Assembly: GCF_001514115.1 (NCBI RefSeq)
Contig: NZ_KQ948458.1
Location: 352,497-416,496, forward strand
Direction: 5' to 3'
From: Streptomyces olivochromogenes
GTDB taxonomy: Bacteria; Actinomycetota; Actinomycetes; Streptomycetales; Streptomycetaceae
DNA length: 64,000 nt
Within the stretch, counting starts at the first letter, position 1. Every line of letters begins with the position of its first letter. Under the pieces are notes generated by a model, which worked only from the letters and a program-made list of their open reading frames with translations, searched no databases and was not told the DNA's origin. Below, in pieces: positions 42,793 to 51,708 of the stretch. Both the position numbers and the translations under genes were made by a program.

Positions 42793-43239
42793 ATGGCCGG
42801 TGACGCCGTCCGATCCGGAACGGCCGATGCCAACCCTCGTCCGTGGCATGCGCCCACATCGAACACCACCGTCTTCGCGGCAGCACTGATGATCTTCGGT
42901 GGTGCGATGGCGATCTTCGAAGGAATCGCGGCCATCGCCAAGGACGGCCTGTTCATCGCGACGCGCCACTACGCGTTCGAGTTCAGTCTGGTGGGCTGGG
43001 GCTGGGTGCACCTCATTCTGGGCATCGTCATCGTCCTTGCGGGGTGCGCCGTGCTCAGCGGAGCGCTGTGGGCGCGCTTCTTCGGCGTGTCCGTGGCAGG
43101 GCTAGGCGCGATCGCCAACTTCCTGTGGGTGCCGTACTACCCCCTATGGGCCCTGACACTGGTCGCCGTCAACATCTTCGTCGTCTGGGCCCTGTGCACG
43201 GGTATGCGCAGAGAGGCCGACGACGACCGGGAGACCTGA
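42793..43239 (+). CDS. DUF7144-type four-helix membrane protein
   Basis: 148 residues with four membrane helices; the block FSLVGWGWVHLILGIVIVLAG and SGALWARFFGVSVAG is the usual mark of this actinobacterial family. AAGGAGA precedes the ATG by 5 bp. No function known. Confidence 0.8.
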   Translation: MAGDAVRSGTADANPRPWHAPTSNTTVFAAALMIFGGAMAIFEGIAAIAKDGLFIATRHYAFEFSLVGWGWVHLILGIVIVLAGCAVLSGALWARFFGVSVAGLGAIANFLWVPYYPLWALTLVAVNIFVVWALCTGMRREADDDRET

Positions 43240-43262
43240 GCCACGTTTCTGTGGGTGTCCAT

Positions 43263-43679
43263 TCAGAAGGCGCACTGCCACCAACGATGTGGTGAATCGC
43301 CGTACGGCACGGCGTCGGGACGTTGGAGGATCTTCAGATCGAGAGGCCGCACGATGCTGCGGAGCTCGCGCGAGCTCTTCTTGGGGAGAGCGCGGATCGC
43401 CAGCTCCAGTAGATCTCGTTCGTCCGCCGGTTCGGGGCAACAGTCCGTGACGCCGCACCGGTCGCTGAACGGCGAAGGGAGTTGATCCCTTGGTGCCCTT
43501 GCGATGGCAGCCCACCGGGTGAGCGCCTGCTCGATCAGGCCGGGCTGGAGCCGCGTCCGTTCCAACACAATGATCTGTGCTTGAGCTGGGCCGGAGAGCC
43601 GACCGATCCTTGAGTAGCTTCGATGTGCGGGAAAACGCCTGTTGTCCGCCCTGAGGCGTGAGGGGCGCCTACGCGGCAT
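43263..43679 (-). CDS. Conserved actinobacterial hypothetical protein
   Basis: 138 residues. The segment LIEQALTRWAAIARAP, PSPFSDRCGVTDCCPEP, ELRSIVRPLDLKIL and WWQCAF follows a pattern I recognise from many Streptomyces hypothetical proteins. Cys-rich DRCGVTDCC might bind metal. The first 30 residues are Arg-rich and the true start may be further in. Function unknown. Confidence 0.6.
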   Translation of the reverse strand: MPRRRPSRLRADNRRFPAHRSYSRIGRLSGPAQAQIIVLERTRLQPGLIEQALTRWAAIARAPRDQLPSPFSDRCGVTDCCPEPADERDLLELAIRALPKKSSRELRSIVRPLDLKILQRPDAVPYGDSPHRWWQCAF

Positions 43680-44133
43680 AGCCCTTTCGGTTGTGAGTCA
43701 TGGCAGCAGTCTGACACGCGCCTGGTGGCGTACGCAGGTCACTCCAGGAATGGCGGACTCCCCGGTCATGAAGTAATGGCGCCTGCGGCAAGGCGTCGTC
43801 GGCCGTGACCGGCCGCACGATGTGGCACGGCGGCGGCAGCCGGTCCCTTGCCCAAGGACGCAGGCCCGCTCGACGCAGGCCCGCCGAACGCAGGCCCGCT
43901 GGATCTCATGGGTCTGGTCCACTCGGTGATGCTCGGCAGATCGGGGACACCGACGGCGTCACGGTGTCGTATGTCATCCGGATGCCGCAACGGAAACCGT
44001 TTCACCCGTCCGGCCGACCTGGCGTGCCGTCGGCTGACGGGCCGGGAAGCCTAGGATCCGCCACTAGGGAGAGGGGCGTCGCCCACCCCTGTCTGGCATC
44101 GGCGAGCCCACGTCATGACCGGAAGGAGACGGG
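43680..44133. other. Gene-free region with three 15-bp repeats
   Basis: 454 bp before the DUF6230 gene. Three tandem units of (G/A)ACGCAGGCCCGC(T/C) at 43857-43871, 43872-43886 and 43887-43901. Short open frames pass through them but none has a ribosome binding site or homologous features. The plus-strand promoter of the DUF6230 operon should lie in the last 100 bp. Confidence 0.4.
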
Positions 44134-44757
44134 ATGCTGCACCGCGCAGGCAGGACCTCCTGGAAACGCTTCGCCGCCGTTCTCGCCCCGAGTGTCATGG
44201 CCGCCGCCGCTCTCGGCGTCGGCATGGCCCAAGGAGCACTGGCCGCGTCGTTCCTCATCTCCGGCCAGAAGTTCCAGGTGGCCCTGGACACTTTGGACGT
44301 CCGTGGTCTGAGCATCTACAGCCTGGTGGACGTGACCAGGAACGGCACCCTCGTGCCGGTCTTCGTCACCGGGGCCAGCCATGCGGAGATCGGCGGGCTG
44401 TGCCAGTCCGTGGTGGTCACGATCCCGGTCCTGGGCCCGTACACGCTGAGGGTCACCGGCGGCGAGCGGAGACGGGTCGAGGCGAAGAACCTGTTCCTCG
44501 ACGCGACATCGTTGTCGAGCACACAGGCGAACTTCGACGACCTCGACATCGGTGTGGCGGCGGGAGCGGTCAGCAAGGGCCCGATCAGCCGGGAGGACAG
44601 GAAGTCCCGGTTCTTCGATCCCAACGGCTTTGCCCAACAGGCGGATTCGGCCTTCCTGACCAACGTGCACTTCACCACGGTCGCAGTCTCGGCCGCCACG
44701 TTCAACGTCCCGGACCTCGATGTGCGGCTCAGACAGGGCCACCACGAGTGCTTCTGA
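44134..44757 (+). CDS. DUF6230 family secreted protein
   Basis: 207 residues, first gene of a three-gene operon. Signal-like N-terminus (RFAAVLAPSVMAAAALGVGMAQGALA). The mature part is beta-rich: FLISGQKFQVALDTLDVRGLSIYSLVDV and FNVPDLDVRLRQGHHECF with a C-terminal Cys. The family is often labelled cholesterol esterase in databases, but I see no esterase triad. Envelope-associated, function unknown. Confidence 0.82.
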   Translation: MLHRAGRTSWKRFAAVLAPSVMAAAALGVGMAQGALAASFLISGQKFQVALDTLDVRGLSIYSLVDVTRNGTLVPVFVTGASHAEIGGLCQSVVVTIPVLGPYTLRVTGGERRRVEAKNLFLDATSLSSTQANFDDLDIGVAAGAVSKGPISREDRKSRFFDPNGFAQQADSAFLTNVHFTTVAVSAATFNVPDLDVRLRQGHHECF

Positions 44758-44834
44758 CCCACCGGCACGAAACACGCACCCTCCGCGCCCGCTCGCCGCG
44801 TACTCCCGCCCGCCGAACATCACGGAAAGCCCAC

Positions 44835-45317
44835 GTGTTCTTCGAACGATTCGGCAGGCGCCGGAACTTGCGCGTCGCCGCCACCGCCGCCCGACGCGGA
44901 TTCAGGACCTGGCGGGACGAACGTCCCTTCTGGGCAGGGCTGTTCACCTTCGCAGCTGGCTTGCCCATCATCTACTTTCCGTACGCGCACCTGAAGTTCG
45001 ACGCCATCCCACTGGCACTGTCGACCTCGGCCGGCGCGGGGTCGCTGATCATCGGAGTTCTGCTCGTGGCCCTGGCCATCTCCCTCTGGTTCCACCAGCA
45101 GGTGCGCGTGTTCGCAGGGATCGCGGTCATTCTGCTTGCCCTCGTCTCGTTCCCCGTCGCCAATTTCGGGGGCCTCCTCATCGGGTTGATTTCCGGACTG
45201 ATCGGCGGATCCCTGGCCTGTGCCTGGATCCCTCCGACGGGCGCCGCCGAGTCGCAGCCCGCGGCGAACCCCGCGTCGACGACCATTCCCGCGGGCGAGG
45301 ACCACGGTGGCGAGTGA
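44835..45317 (+). CDS. DUF6114 family membrane protein
   Basis: 160 residues from GTG 44835 (GGAAAG 7 bp upstream). Four membrane helices after an Arg-rich start and the typical WRDERPFWAGLFTFAAGLPI segment. Regularly encoded right after DUF6230. Its end overlaps the next gene by 11 bp. Confidence 0.82.
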   Translation: MFFERFGRRRNLRVAATAARRGFRTWRDERPFWAGLFTFAAGLPIIYFPYAHLKFDAIPLALSTSAGAGSLIIGVLLVALAISLWFHQQVRVFAGIAVILLALVSFPVANFGGLLIGLISGLIGGSLACAWIPPTGAAESQPAANPASTTIPAGEDHGGE

Positions 45318-46065
45318 CGCCCTGACCGGCTGTGCGGCAGGCGGGCCGGAGCCCGATCCCTGCCATCCGAGCGGTGCGGTGAAGAGCCGCCCGGAGCCCG
45401 ATCCCCGCCATCCGAGCGGTGCGGTGAAGAGCCGCCCGGCCGGTCAACTGCTGTGGCCTCTCGTCTGCGCGCTGGCCGTGGCCGGTCTCCCCTTGGTCCT
45501 GCAGCTCGCCACCCCAGCGGCCTCGAAGGCGTTGCTCGCCCCCGGCGACATCCGCACGTCCAAGGCACCAGCAGCTTCTGGCACGCCGGTCGCCCGACTG
45601 CCGGGCCGTCCGGCGAACGCCCCCTGGGTGTTGCGCGCCGACAGACTCGTACTCCACGGCAGTGCCTTCCGCGGCGTGGTCACCGTCCGGACTGCGGCCG
45701 GGTCCACGCGGGTACTGAAGTTCACCGCACGGTCGCTGGACTTCGGCGACCTCGACCTGACGGCGGGCCGCGGCCGGGCGGCGATCCGTCTGCGGACCAA
45801 GCCCGCGACCACATCCACGGTCAAGGGCAAGGACGTGGTGACTCTGTACGCCCAGAAGCTGTCCGGCACGCTCGTCGGACTGGGCGGCGCCCCGCTCCCG
45901 GCGGACCGCAGTGTCACCGTCACCCCCGACGCGCTGCCCCCGTGGCTCTCCCACCCCGCTGTTCCCACCCGCACCGTCACCTTCGAGAAGGTGACCGTTT
46001 CACAGGTCGCCCAGCTCAGCGGCGACATGTCCATCGCCGGACCGGCCCTCAGCGCGAGGCCGTGA
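45307..46065 (+). CDS. Membrane-anchored protein of the DUF6230/DUF6114 operon
   Basis: 252 residues from GTG 45307 (GAGGA 6 bp upstream), overlapping the DUF6114 stop. One membrane helix (about residues 46-66, LLWPLVCALAVAGLPLVL) and an extracytoplasmic beta-rich domain (VLRADRLVLHGSAFRGVVTV, FTARSLDFGDLDLTAG) that resembles the DUF6230 pattern. The cytoplasmic N-terminus contains a 15-residue tandem duplication (PEPDP-HPSGAVKSR). Function unknown. Confidence 0.7.
   Translation: MASDALTGCAAGGPEPDPCHPSGAVKSRPEPDPRHPSGAVKSRPAGQLLWPLVCALAVAGLPLVLQLATPAASKALLAPGDIRTSKAPAASGTPVARLPGRPANAPWVLRADRLVLHGSAFRGVVTVRTAAGSTRVLKFTARSLDFGDLDLTAGRGRAAIRLRTKPATTSTVKGKDVVTLYAQKLSGTLVGLGGAPLPADRSVTVTPDALPPWLSHPAVPTRTVTFEKVTVSQVAQLSGDMSIAGPALSARP
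45346..45435 (+). repeat. 45-bp tandem duplication inside a coding region
   Basis: 45346-45390 and 45391-45435 are identical except one base (T/C). The frame is kept. A recent event, judging by identity. Confidence 0.9.
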
Positions 46066-46306
46066 GTCCGGCCGTACCCCTGTCCGGCGATCCCGCCGAC
46101 GGACCCTTTTGCCTGGGCGTGGGCATCATGGCCGGCGGCAACCCGGCCACCACGGAGGACTTCCGTATCGGTGAGGCGGGCCGCCGAGCGATCTCGCGCG
46201 GCCCAGGGACGGCCCGGCACGGCACTCTGTCCGAGCCCCGTGGCGCTGTCAGTGCCAGTGGTTATGGTGCGACGGCCATCGAGCGCGACTCATCGGGGGA
46301 GGGGCT

Positions 46307-47065
46307 GTGGGAGCCAAAACGGGACTGCTCGTCTATGCCGACGGCGAGGTGCCGGGCCTGCTGCGACAGGTGAAGGCGGCAGATCTACTGCGGACGTCCG
46401 AAATGATGCGGCGCCTATACCCGGGCTGGGGGATCGAGCAGCTCGCAGGCACGGCACTGGGGAGCGGCGTGTACCCCCCGAAAGGAACGGCGTACGCCGC
46501 GAGCTGGCCGGGCGTGGAGATGGTCTGCGACCAACGGGTAATGATCGACTTCCCGTCCCGGCTTCCCGAGCACCTCGTCGCGGCAAGCGCCGGCCGACGG
46601 CTCGTTCTGCACGCCATGCACAGTGTCGTCGACTGGCTCGCGTTCGCTGTGTGGGAGGACGGGCGCCTGGTCCGCTCCCTGAGTCTGTCGCCGGACAGCG
46701 GCATCATCGAGAACATCGGCGAACCGCTCCCCTTCGAGCTGCCCTACTGGGCGGGGGACCGCCCCGCCGACGTCGTCCCCTGGCCGGACGAGGACGAAGA
46801 GCCGTACCCGCTGCCCTTCCACCCCCTGGAGCTGGGTGAAGACGCGCTACGCGCGCTCTGCGGCTTCGTCCAGGAGGGCCGCCCCGAACCTGACGACATC
46901 GACGCATACGCCATCGACCTCCACGGATTCCACGTGCGGTTCCCCCACGGGCCTGACCCCGCGGAGGAAGAAGCGGAGTCGCAGAGGATCACGGAAATCA
47001 TGGGCCCGCCGCGCTTCTACGAGCTGGGCCCCGATGGCTCGCTGATCGAGTCCGACGGCCCGTAG
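46307..47065 (+). CDS. DUF6928 family protein
   Basis: 252 residues from GTG 46307 (GGGGAGGGG upstream). Opening GAKTGLLVYADGEVPGLLRQ and the segment LHAMHSVVDWLAFAVWEDGRLVRSLSLSPDSGIIENIGEPLPFELPYWAG, split here by key words, is the family's signature; a DEDEEPYPLPFHPLELGEDAL block follows. Soluble, function unknown. Confidence 0.78.
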   Translation: MGAKTGLLVYADGEVPGLLRQVKAADLLRTSEMMRRLYPGWGIEQLAGTALGSGVYPPKGTAYAASWPGVEMVCDQRVMIDFPSRLPEHLVAASAGRRLVLHAMHSVVDWLAFAVWEDGRLVRSLSLSPDSGIIENIGEPLPFELPYWAGDRPADVVPWPDEDEEPYPLPFHPLELGEDALRALCGFVQEGRPEPDDIDAYAIDLHGFHVRFPHGPDPAEEEAESQRITEIMGPPRFYELGPDGSLIESDGP

Positions 47066-47207
47066 CGCACGACCTCCTCGTCCGGGGAGATCTGCCCCGC
47101 CACGCAGCGAGCCGGATGCCGGAAGGTCCTCACCCCGAGACCCGCGTCATCCGTCCACAACCTCCCGAACCTCCCGAGACAGAGCGACCAGCGGGCAGGA
47201 TGGCCTC

Positions 47208-47630
47208 ATGACAAAACTGTCCGTACGGTCGGTCCGTCGCGCCTCCTCTGGTTCAGTGCTGTCGTTGTGGTCACAGGACTCTGTGCTGTCGATCGGCTCA
47301 GTGGGTTCGGTGCTGTCCGTGGGGTCCGTCGGTTCGGCCTTGTCGGTGGGCTCGATCGGAAGCGCCCTGTCGGTCGGCTCGATCGGTTCCTCCCTGTCGC
47401 TGATCTCGACCGGGTCGTGGCTGAGTACAGGATCGTTGTTTTCCGCGCAGTCGCGGTGGTCGGTGCTGTCCTGGCGTTCCTCTCGCGGTTTCCTGGCCGC
47501 GGGAGCGGTAGGGGCAGCGACCGGAGGCGTCCTGCTGTTGGCCCAGATGCTGTACGGAACGTCAGCTTGGGACGCTGTGACCATTCAGGACCGTTTCGGC
47601 TGTTGTCCTGGGCGAACAGCTCGGGCGTGA
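47208..47630 (+). CDS. Ser/Gly nonapeptide-repeat protein
   Basis: 140 residues. Residues about 16-80 consist of 9-residue units such as VLSIGSVGS, VLSVGSVGS and ALSVGSIGS, Ser at every third or fourth position. That suggests a regular solenoid or membrane-associated sheet. SRWSVLSWRSSRGFLAAGAVGAATGGVLLL gives one hydrophobic segment after the repeat. I know similar short proteins from other actinomycetes without function. The end (QDRFGCCPGRTARA) looks non-native and may result from a frameshift. Confidence 0.6.
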   Translation: MTKLSVRSVRRASSGSVLSLWSQDSVLSIGSVGSVLSVGSVGSALSVGSIGSALSVGSIGSSLSLISTGSWLSTGSLFSAQSRWSVLSWRSSRGFLAAGAVGAATGGVLLLAQMLYGTSAWDAVTIQDRFGCCPGRTARA

Positions 47631-47814
47631 CCTCGTCGCGCAGGGCCGCTTCACCGTGATTCCCCGCTGCTCCGTGACAAGGGCGGCAGGGTCGGGTACC
47701 GACGACGACCATGAGTGGACTGAGGTCTTGGCGTGGGCCTACGGCCTGATAGCACCGGACCCCGCTGAGCGCGCTGCTGCCCTTGGACGAGCTGCGAGAC
47801 AGGCTCCACAGGGC

Positions 47815-48297
47815 TCATCGCTCGGAGAGCCCTGCGGGGAAAGTGAGCCGCAGAACGATCTCACCGTCGTCCATCTCCCCGGTGGGCTCGAACCCGAACT
47901 TCTGGTAGAAGGGCCACGGTTCACCGTCGCCGGGTTCGTAGCTGGTCAACAACTCGGTGGCACCGTCCGCGCGAACCAGAGCGGCGATCTGCGCGAGCGC
48001 CTCTTCGCCGATACCTCGTCGCTGGTACCGCTTGTCGACGAGGAGGCGCCAGATGAAGTGCCGTCCTTTGAAAAGACCGGTCGGGGGCTTCCACGACAGC
48101 ATCACGAAGCCGACTGGCTCGTCGCCGCGGTACACGGCGCGGTACCAGGGATTGGCCTCCGGTTTCTTTGCCGCGTCCTTGAGCGACTTGGACACGGAGG
48201 CGACGAACTGCTTCTGATCACGTCGGACCCGGAGGGCACGTACGGCATCCCGGTTTACGTCGGTGATCTCCCGTAGGTGCACACCTGAGGACCTCAT
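47815..48297 (-). CDS. GNAT family N-acetyltransferase
   Basis: 160 residues from ATG 48297 (GGAAGGGG 6 bp upstream). Acetyl-CoA loop RLLVDKRYQRRGIGEEAL (R/Q-x-x-G-x-G/A type) in the middle and LLTSYEPGDGEPWPFYQKFGFEPTGE near the end, the usual C-terminal GNAT strands. Acceptor unknown. Confidence 0.88.
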   Translation of the reverse strand: MRSSGVHLREITDVNRDAVRALRVRRDQKQFVASVSKSLKDAAKKPEANPWYRAVYRGDEPVGFVMLSWKPPTGLFKGRHFIWRLLVDKRYQRRGIGEEALAQIAALVRADGATELLTSYEPGDGEPWPFYQKFGFEPTGEMDDGEIVLRLTFPAGLSER

Positions 48298-48626
48298 GCC
48301 ACACCCCTTCCGCGTCCGGCAGCCGCGCCATCCGAACCGATGCGAACCAGGCTGGACGTCTTCGCAGCGTATGCGACACGACCGATCCGGAGCGGGACAG
48401 GCACGCCGGACTGCGCCCGCGTCCGAGGCAGCTCCTGGTGGAGAGCAATTCGGCCTGACGTGGCGATGCTCGTGCCCAGAGCCCAGAGCCCCTTGCCAGG
48501 GGTGGGACACCGCACCAGTTTGGAAGATCGCGTACGCGGATCGGGGCTGACCTGGCGAGGGCCCCTATGGTCTCTGGGCTGCCCCGGACGTGGTGGGCCG
48601 CGAGGGATCCTGGCCTATCCAGCGAG

Positions 48627-48799
48627 CTAAGTGCCCAGACAACCGCCGTCGGCGACGGTCGTGGTCTTGCCGACGTGGCCTTCGCGCCGGACTCCTCCCG
48701 CGCCATGCAGTCGTTGCGGTTGCCAGGCAGGGGGCGCCCGACCACCACGACCAGGCGGGTGTCGGCGTCGATGACGACCTGGTGGTTGGTGGAGTACCG
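48627..48799 (-). mobile_element. IS5-type transposase remnant, frameshifted
   Basis: On the minus strand from 48799: RYSTNHQVVIDADTRLVVVV, then GRPLPGNRNDC and REESGAKA, followed in another frame by GKTTTVADGGCLGT. This is the catalytic-core region of an IS5-family (DDE) transposase, broken by a frameshift and a stop. No ends or target duplications recognised. It fills part of the gene-poor stretch 48298-48969. Confidence 0.7.
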
Positions 48800-48969
48800 A
48801 TAGCTTGCCGAACAAGCGAGGACTCAGCCCGGTGAACGGGGCTATCCAGACGGCTCCGACGCCGTGATCACACCAGCCACATCAAGACCATCTCGTCCGC
48901 GACCAGCTGTCACAGGACAGTTATTAGGCTGAGAGGGTGTTCGAACGCAATACGAGGAGGATGCGGACG

Positions 48970-49695
48970 GTGCTGCCTGCGTACACGGTCGAGGTTGGAA
49001 CCGAACCGCTGGTCCGTCCGGCGCGGAACTCGGTGGGAGGCTGGCCCTTCCTCGACCAGGCCCAGGACTGGCCCGAGTGCTTCTGTGGTGAGCGGATGGC
49101 TCTGTTCTTCCAGTTCGACATCCCCTGGGATCTGGAGCCTTTCGGCGGAGACCACCTCCTTGTCTTTCACTGCCGTGCGCACAACGACGCGTCCGACCCC
49201 CAGCTTGCTGATGGCCGGCTCGTACCGAAGTACTGGGACGCTCCGCAGCCGCCCTACCCGGCTCCGTTCTGGCGTGTACTGATCCAGAGCCGCGCGGCGC
49301 TGCCGCACCCGGAAGCCGAGCCGTCCTTGTGCGCGCTGCCGCTGGATCTGCGGCCCTTCGTGGATACCCCCGACGGGGAGGACATAGGGGCCCAGACTTT
49401 CAAGGTGGGCGGTACCCCGTCCTGGGCGCAGTATCCCGAGTACTACAGGTGCGCGTGCGGCGCGGACTTGGTGTACGTCTGCCAGGTTCCTGAGGGTATG
49501 GACTTCGCTGTCCACCCCGGCCGGCCAGAACAGCCCTACAGCGTCAGGGCCGACACCTACTTGCTGTTCCTGGGCAACGAGGTCTACCTGCTTGCGTGCC
49601 CGGCCCGCTGCGATCCGGCGGCCATCTGGCCGGTTAACCAGCACCGACGCGTCAGCAGCACTCAGGCGGCTTGTTCAAGTGCCACATGGCTGTGA
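48970..49695 (+). CDS. DUF1963-like protein
   Basis: 241 residues from GTG 48970, which has GAGGAGG 9 bp upstream (GTG 48937 or ATG 48961 are other possibilities). Pattern of the DUF1963/YwqG group: GGWPFLDQAQDWPECFCGERM with a Cys pair, ALFFQFDIPWDL, and YYRCACGADLVYVCQVP. The Cys pairs may bind Zn. Its 3' end overlaps the convergent gene by 34 bp. Function unknown. Confidence 0.62.
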   Translation: MLPAYTVEVGTEPLVRPARNSVGGWPFLDQAQDWPECFCGERMALFFQFDIPWDLEPFGGDHLLVFHCRAHNDASDPQLADGRLVPKYWDAPQPPYPAPFWRVLIQSRAALPHPEAEPSLCALPLDLRPFVDTPDGEDIGAQTFKVGGTPSWAQYPEYYRCACGADLVYVCQVPEGMDFAVHPGRPEQPYSVRADTYLLFLGNEVYLLACPARCDPAAIWPVNQHRRVSSTQAACSSATWL

Positions 49696-50255
49696 ATGGG
49701 AGTGGCCCGCCACATGGCTGCCAGCTGTGGGTACGACTCCACGAAGCGTCGCATCTTCCCCAGTGCGATAGTCCTGGGTATGCCAATCTCGTCATAGTCG
49801 AACCCGGTGTCTTGAAAGCCGAGACTGTCGACGTCGGACCACGCCGGATCGTCTGCGAAGCACAACTGGAGCTCCACCTTCCAGTACTCCGGCTGCCAGT
49901 GTGGATCGTCGCGTTCTTGGCCACCATTGACGGCGAGCAGTCGACCGAAGGACAGAGCCGGCCGCTCTTCGTCGCAACTCCATCTCCCCCACTCGACGAT
50001 GAAGCCGTCGCCGTCGTTCTCGGGGCCCTCCGCACCTTCGATTTCGTTCTGAAGAAACTCACCGAACGCGTCCCACGCCGCAGTGACGTCACGTACGGCA
50101 TCCGGTTCGACACCTTGCTGTCGCAAGGCCTGCTTGAACGCCTCGGCGCTGGACCGCCATGGGATGGGCATGCGGGATGCTAGCGCGTTGTCGGGGGTGA
50201 GGGTACGGAGGCGTACGACAATGCCATGGCTGAGGTGCTCAACAGCATCTTCCAT
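49662..50255 (-). CDS. Hypothetical acidic protein
   Basis: 197 residues from ATG 50255; the frame continues up to 50348. Soluble, acidic, Trp-rich (VTAAWDAFGEF, VEWGRWSCDEERPALSFGRLLAV, HWQPEYWKVELQLCFADDP). The pattern recalls cytosolic immunity-like or SMI1-like hypothetical proteins, but I cannot place it. The small membrane protein gene upstream ends 8 bp before this ATG, suggesting an operon. Confidence 0.55.
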   Translation of the reverse strand: MEDAVEHLSHGIVVRLRTLTPDNALASRMPIPWRSSAEAFKQALRQQGVEPDAVRDVTAAWDAFGEFLQNEIEGAEGPENDGDGFIVEWGRWSCDEERPALSFGRLLAVNGGQERDDPHWQPEYWKVELQLCFADDPAWSDVDSLGFQDTGFDYDEIGIPRTIALGKMRRFVESYPQLAAMWRATPIHSHVALEQAA

Positions 50256-50262
50256 GGTGGCT

Positions 50263-50532
50263 TCAACGCCGGTTGCGTCGGCGTGGGCGCCACGGAAGCC
50301 AGTTGGCAGCCGCTTCCAAGACATCCACGATGTCCCGTCTGTCAGCACGAAGCAATGCGATCACTACGGTCACCAACAAAGTGGAGAGGAAGAGCAGAAA
50401 GGCGATGCCCAGCCATGGCATCGCATTCGTTGGAAGCTGTAACAGGCTGCTGACCACGGCCGGATTCTCCAAACGAAGATCTAGGGCTGTCTGCGGGCCC
50501 TCGAGAGTTGCGAATAAACGAGAAGCCATCAC
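50263..50532 (-). CDS. Small single-helix membrane protein
   Basis: 89 residues, one strong membrane helix (LGIAFLLFLSTLLVTVVIALL) followed by a basic tail (WRPRRRNRR). The coding region is less GC-rich than its neighbours and has no clear ribosome binding site. Operon-like spacing to the next gene supports it. Confidence 0.45.
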   Translation of the reverse strand: MMASRLFATLEGPQTALDLRLENPAVVSSLLQLPTNAMPWLGIAFLLFLSTLLVTVVIALLRADRRDIVDVLEAAANWLPWRPRRRNRR

Positions 50533-50580
50533 TCTGAGCAGGCAGAGACTCTCGCAGGATTGAGGAGGCGAGAGACTCAG

Positions 50581-51708
50581 TCAGGGCAGAGCGCGGTCAG
50601 CGGTCGTAGCCTGGTTCGCGGCATTGGTGATGGCTCTGAAGGCCTGACCCCTGGCGGGTCCCCGGGGAGCTGGTTCTGGGGCATGCCGGAGTGCCGACGA
50701 GACCCGGGCTCGCGGAGAGAATCGAGCAGGCACGCGGACGGCGACGCGACGATGGGCGTCGTAGGCCTGTGGGCTGGCGAGCAGCCGGGCGGAGCGCTCG
50801 GCGGATCGGCGAGGGAATCGGAGTTGTAGCTCACCGGCCTGTTCGAGTTGAGGCCGCCCGTTGAAGGTGCACTGGTTTGAGTACTCGGTCTCGCAACTAC
50901 AGTGCGAGTCTGTCCAGTCGAGTCTGAGTCCCCAGACCTCATTGTTGAGGAGATGGAGGAATGTCTCGTGGTGAGACGAGGCACGCGTAGCCAGCGGCTG
51001 GTACTGCGTCTCCAGGATCCATTGCTCCCCAACATCGGCTGGGTTGGTCCACGCCGTGGTGTACAGGGGGATGCCCATGGTTCGCAGAAGCCCGATGCGC
51101 CGGAGTAGGCCGCTGGCAAGCCAAGCGGTGCTCCCGTCCGCACAGCGGTGGACGGCTCTATGACCGGGGTGCCCGGTGTAGGCGAGTTCCGCGGCGGTCC
51201 ACTCGTGGGGCCGTTCGTGACTGCACAGCCGCAGTCCTGCGCGACACATCTCCTTATCCGTCTCAGCAAGGCGGCTACGCCACGCTTTTCGGTGGATGCC
51301 GGTGATGTGGATCGTGGCGTCCGTATCGAGGAGGTGCAGGACAAGCCCGTCTCGGCCCGTCTCGGTGATACGGCAACCCGGCACTCCGTAGACATCGCCG
51401 GTGGTTGGGTCGTATCGGGGTACGAGGGCGTTGGCCAACTCGGAGGCCATGTTGTCACCCTCGACTGCAATCGAGAGGCCGTCAGGTCGTGGATAGACGT
51501 ACTTGATACCCCAAGGGTGGATGGGGCTGTTCGACGGCCAGCAGATCCGTCGGACCACCCATTGCTCCAACAAGCGCTGGTCGGCGTTGGCCTCCGGGAT
51601 GAGGAACTCGCCTTCGCTTGAACGTACGGCCTCGTTGGCCAACTCAAGCGGCATGCCGGTAAAGAGGGAAAGAGCTTTGGCGTCACGCGCTCGACTCGTC
51701 TGCCGCAC
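50581..51708 (-). CDS. Hypothetical protein, unrecognised family
   Basis: 375 residues from GTG 51708. N-terminus SRARDAKALSLFTGMPLELANEAV is a helix type I know from many Streptomyces accessory proteins of unknown role. The middle is Cys/His/Trp-rich (MCRAGLRLCSHERPHEW, DWTDSHCSCETEYSNQC), possibly Zn-binding. The last 70 residues are Arg/Ala/Pro-rich and may be disordered. Function unknown. Confidence 0.6.
   Translation of the reverse strand: MRQTSRARDAKALSLFTGMPLELANEAVRSSEGEFLIPEANADQRLLEQWVVRRICWPSNSPIHPWGIKYVYPRPDGLSIAVEGDNMASELANALVPRYDPTTGDVYGVPGCRITETGRDGLVLHLLDTDATIHITGIHRKAWRSRLAETDKEMCRAGLRLCSHERPHEWTAAELAYTGHPGHRAVHRCADGSTAWLASGLLRRIGLLRTMGIPLYTTAWTNPADVGEQWILETQYQPLATRASSHHETFLHLLNNEVWGLRLDWTDSHCSCETEYSNQCTFNGRPQLEQAGELQLRFPRRSAERSARLLASPQAYDAHRRVAVRVPARFSPRARVSSALRHAPEPAPRGPARGQAFRAITNAANQATTADRALP

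Noticed and set aside
43848..44054. Plus-strand frame with DAGPL-type repeats
   Set aside because: No ribosome binding site and no conserved features after the three repeats; the repeat is kept as a DNA feature only.
48218..48748. 176-codon minus-strand frame
   Set aside because: Only its first part (GRPLPGNRNDC) is real, as one piece of the broken transposase; the remainder runs out of frame and antisense to the GNAT upstream region.
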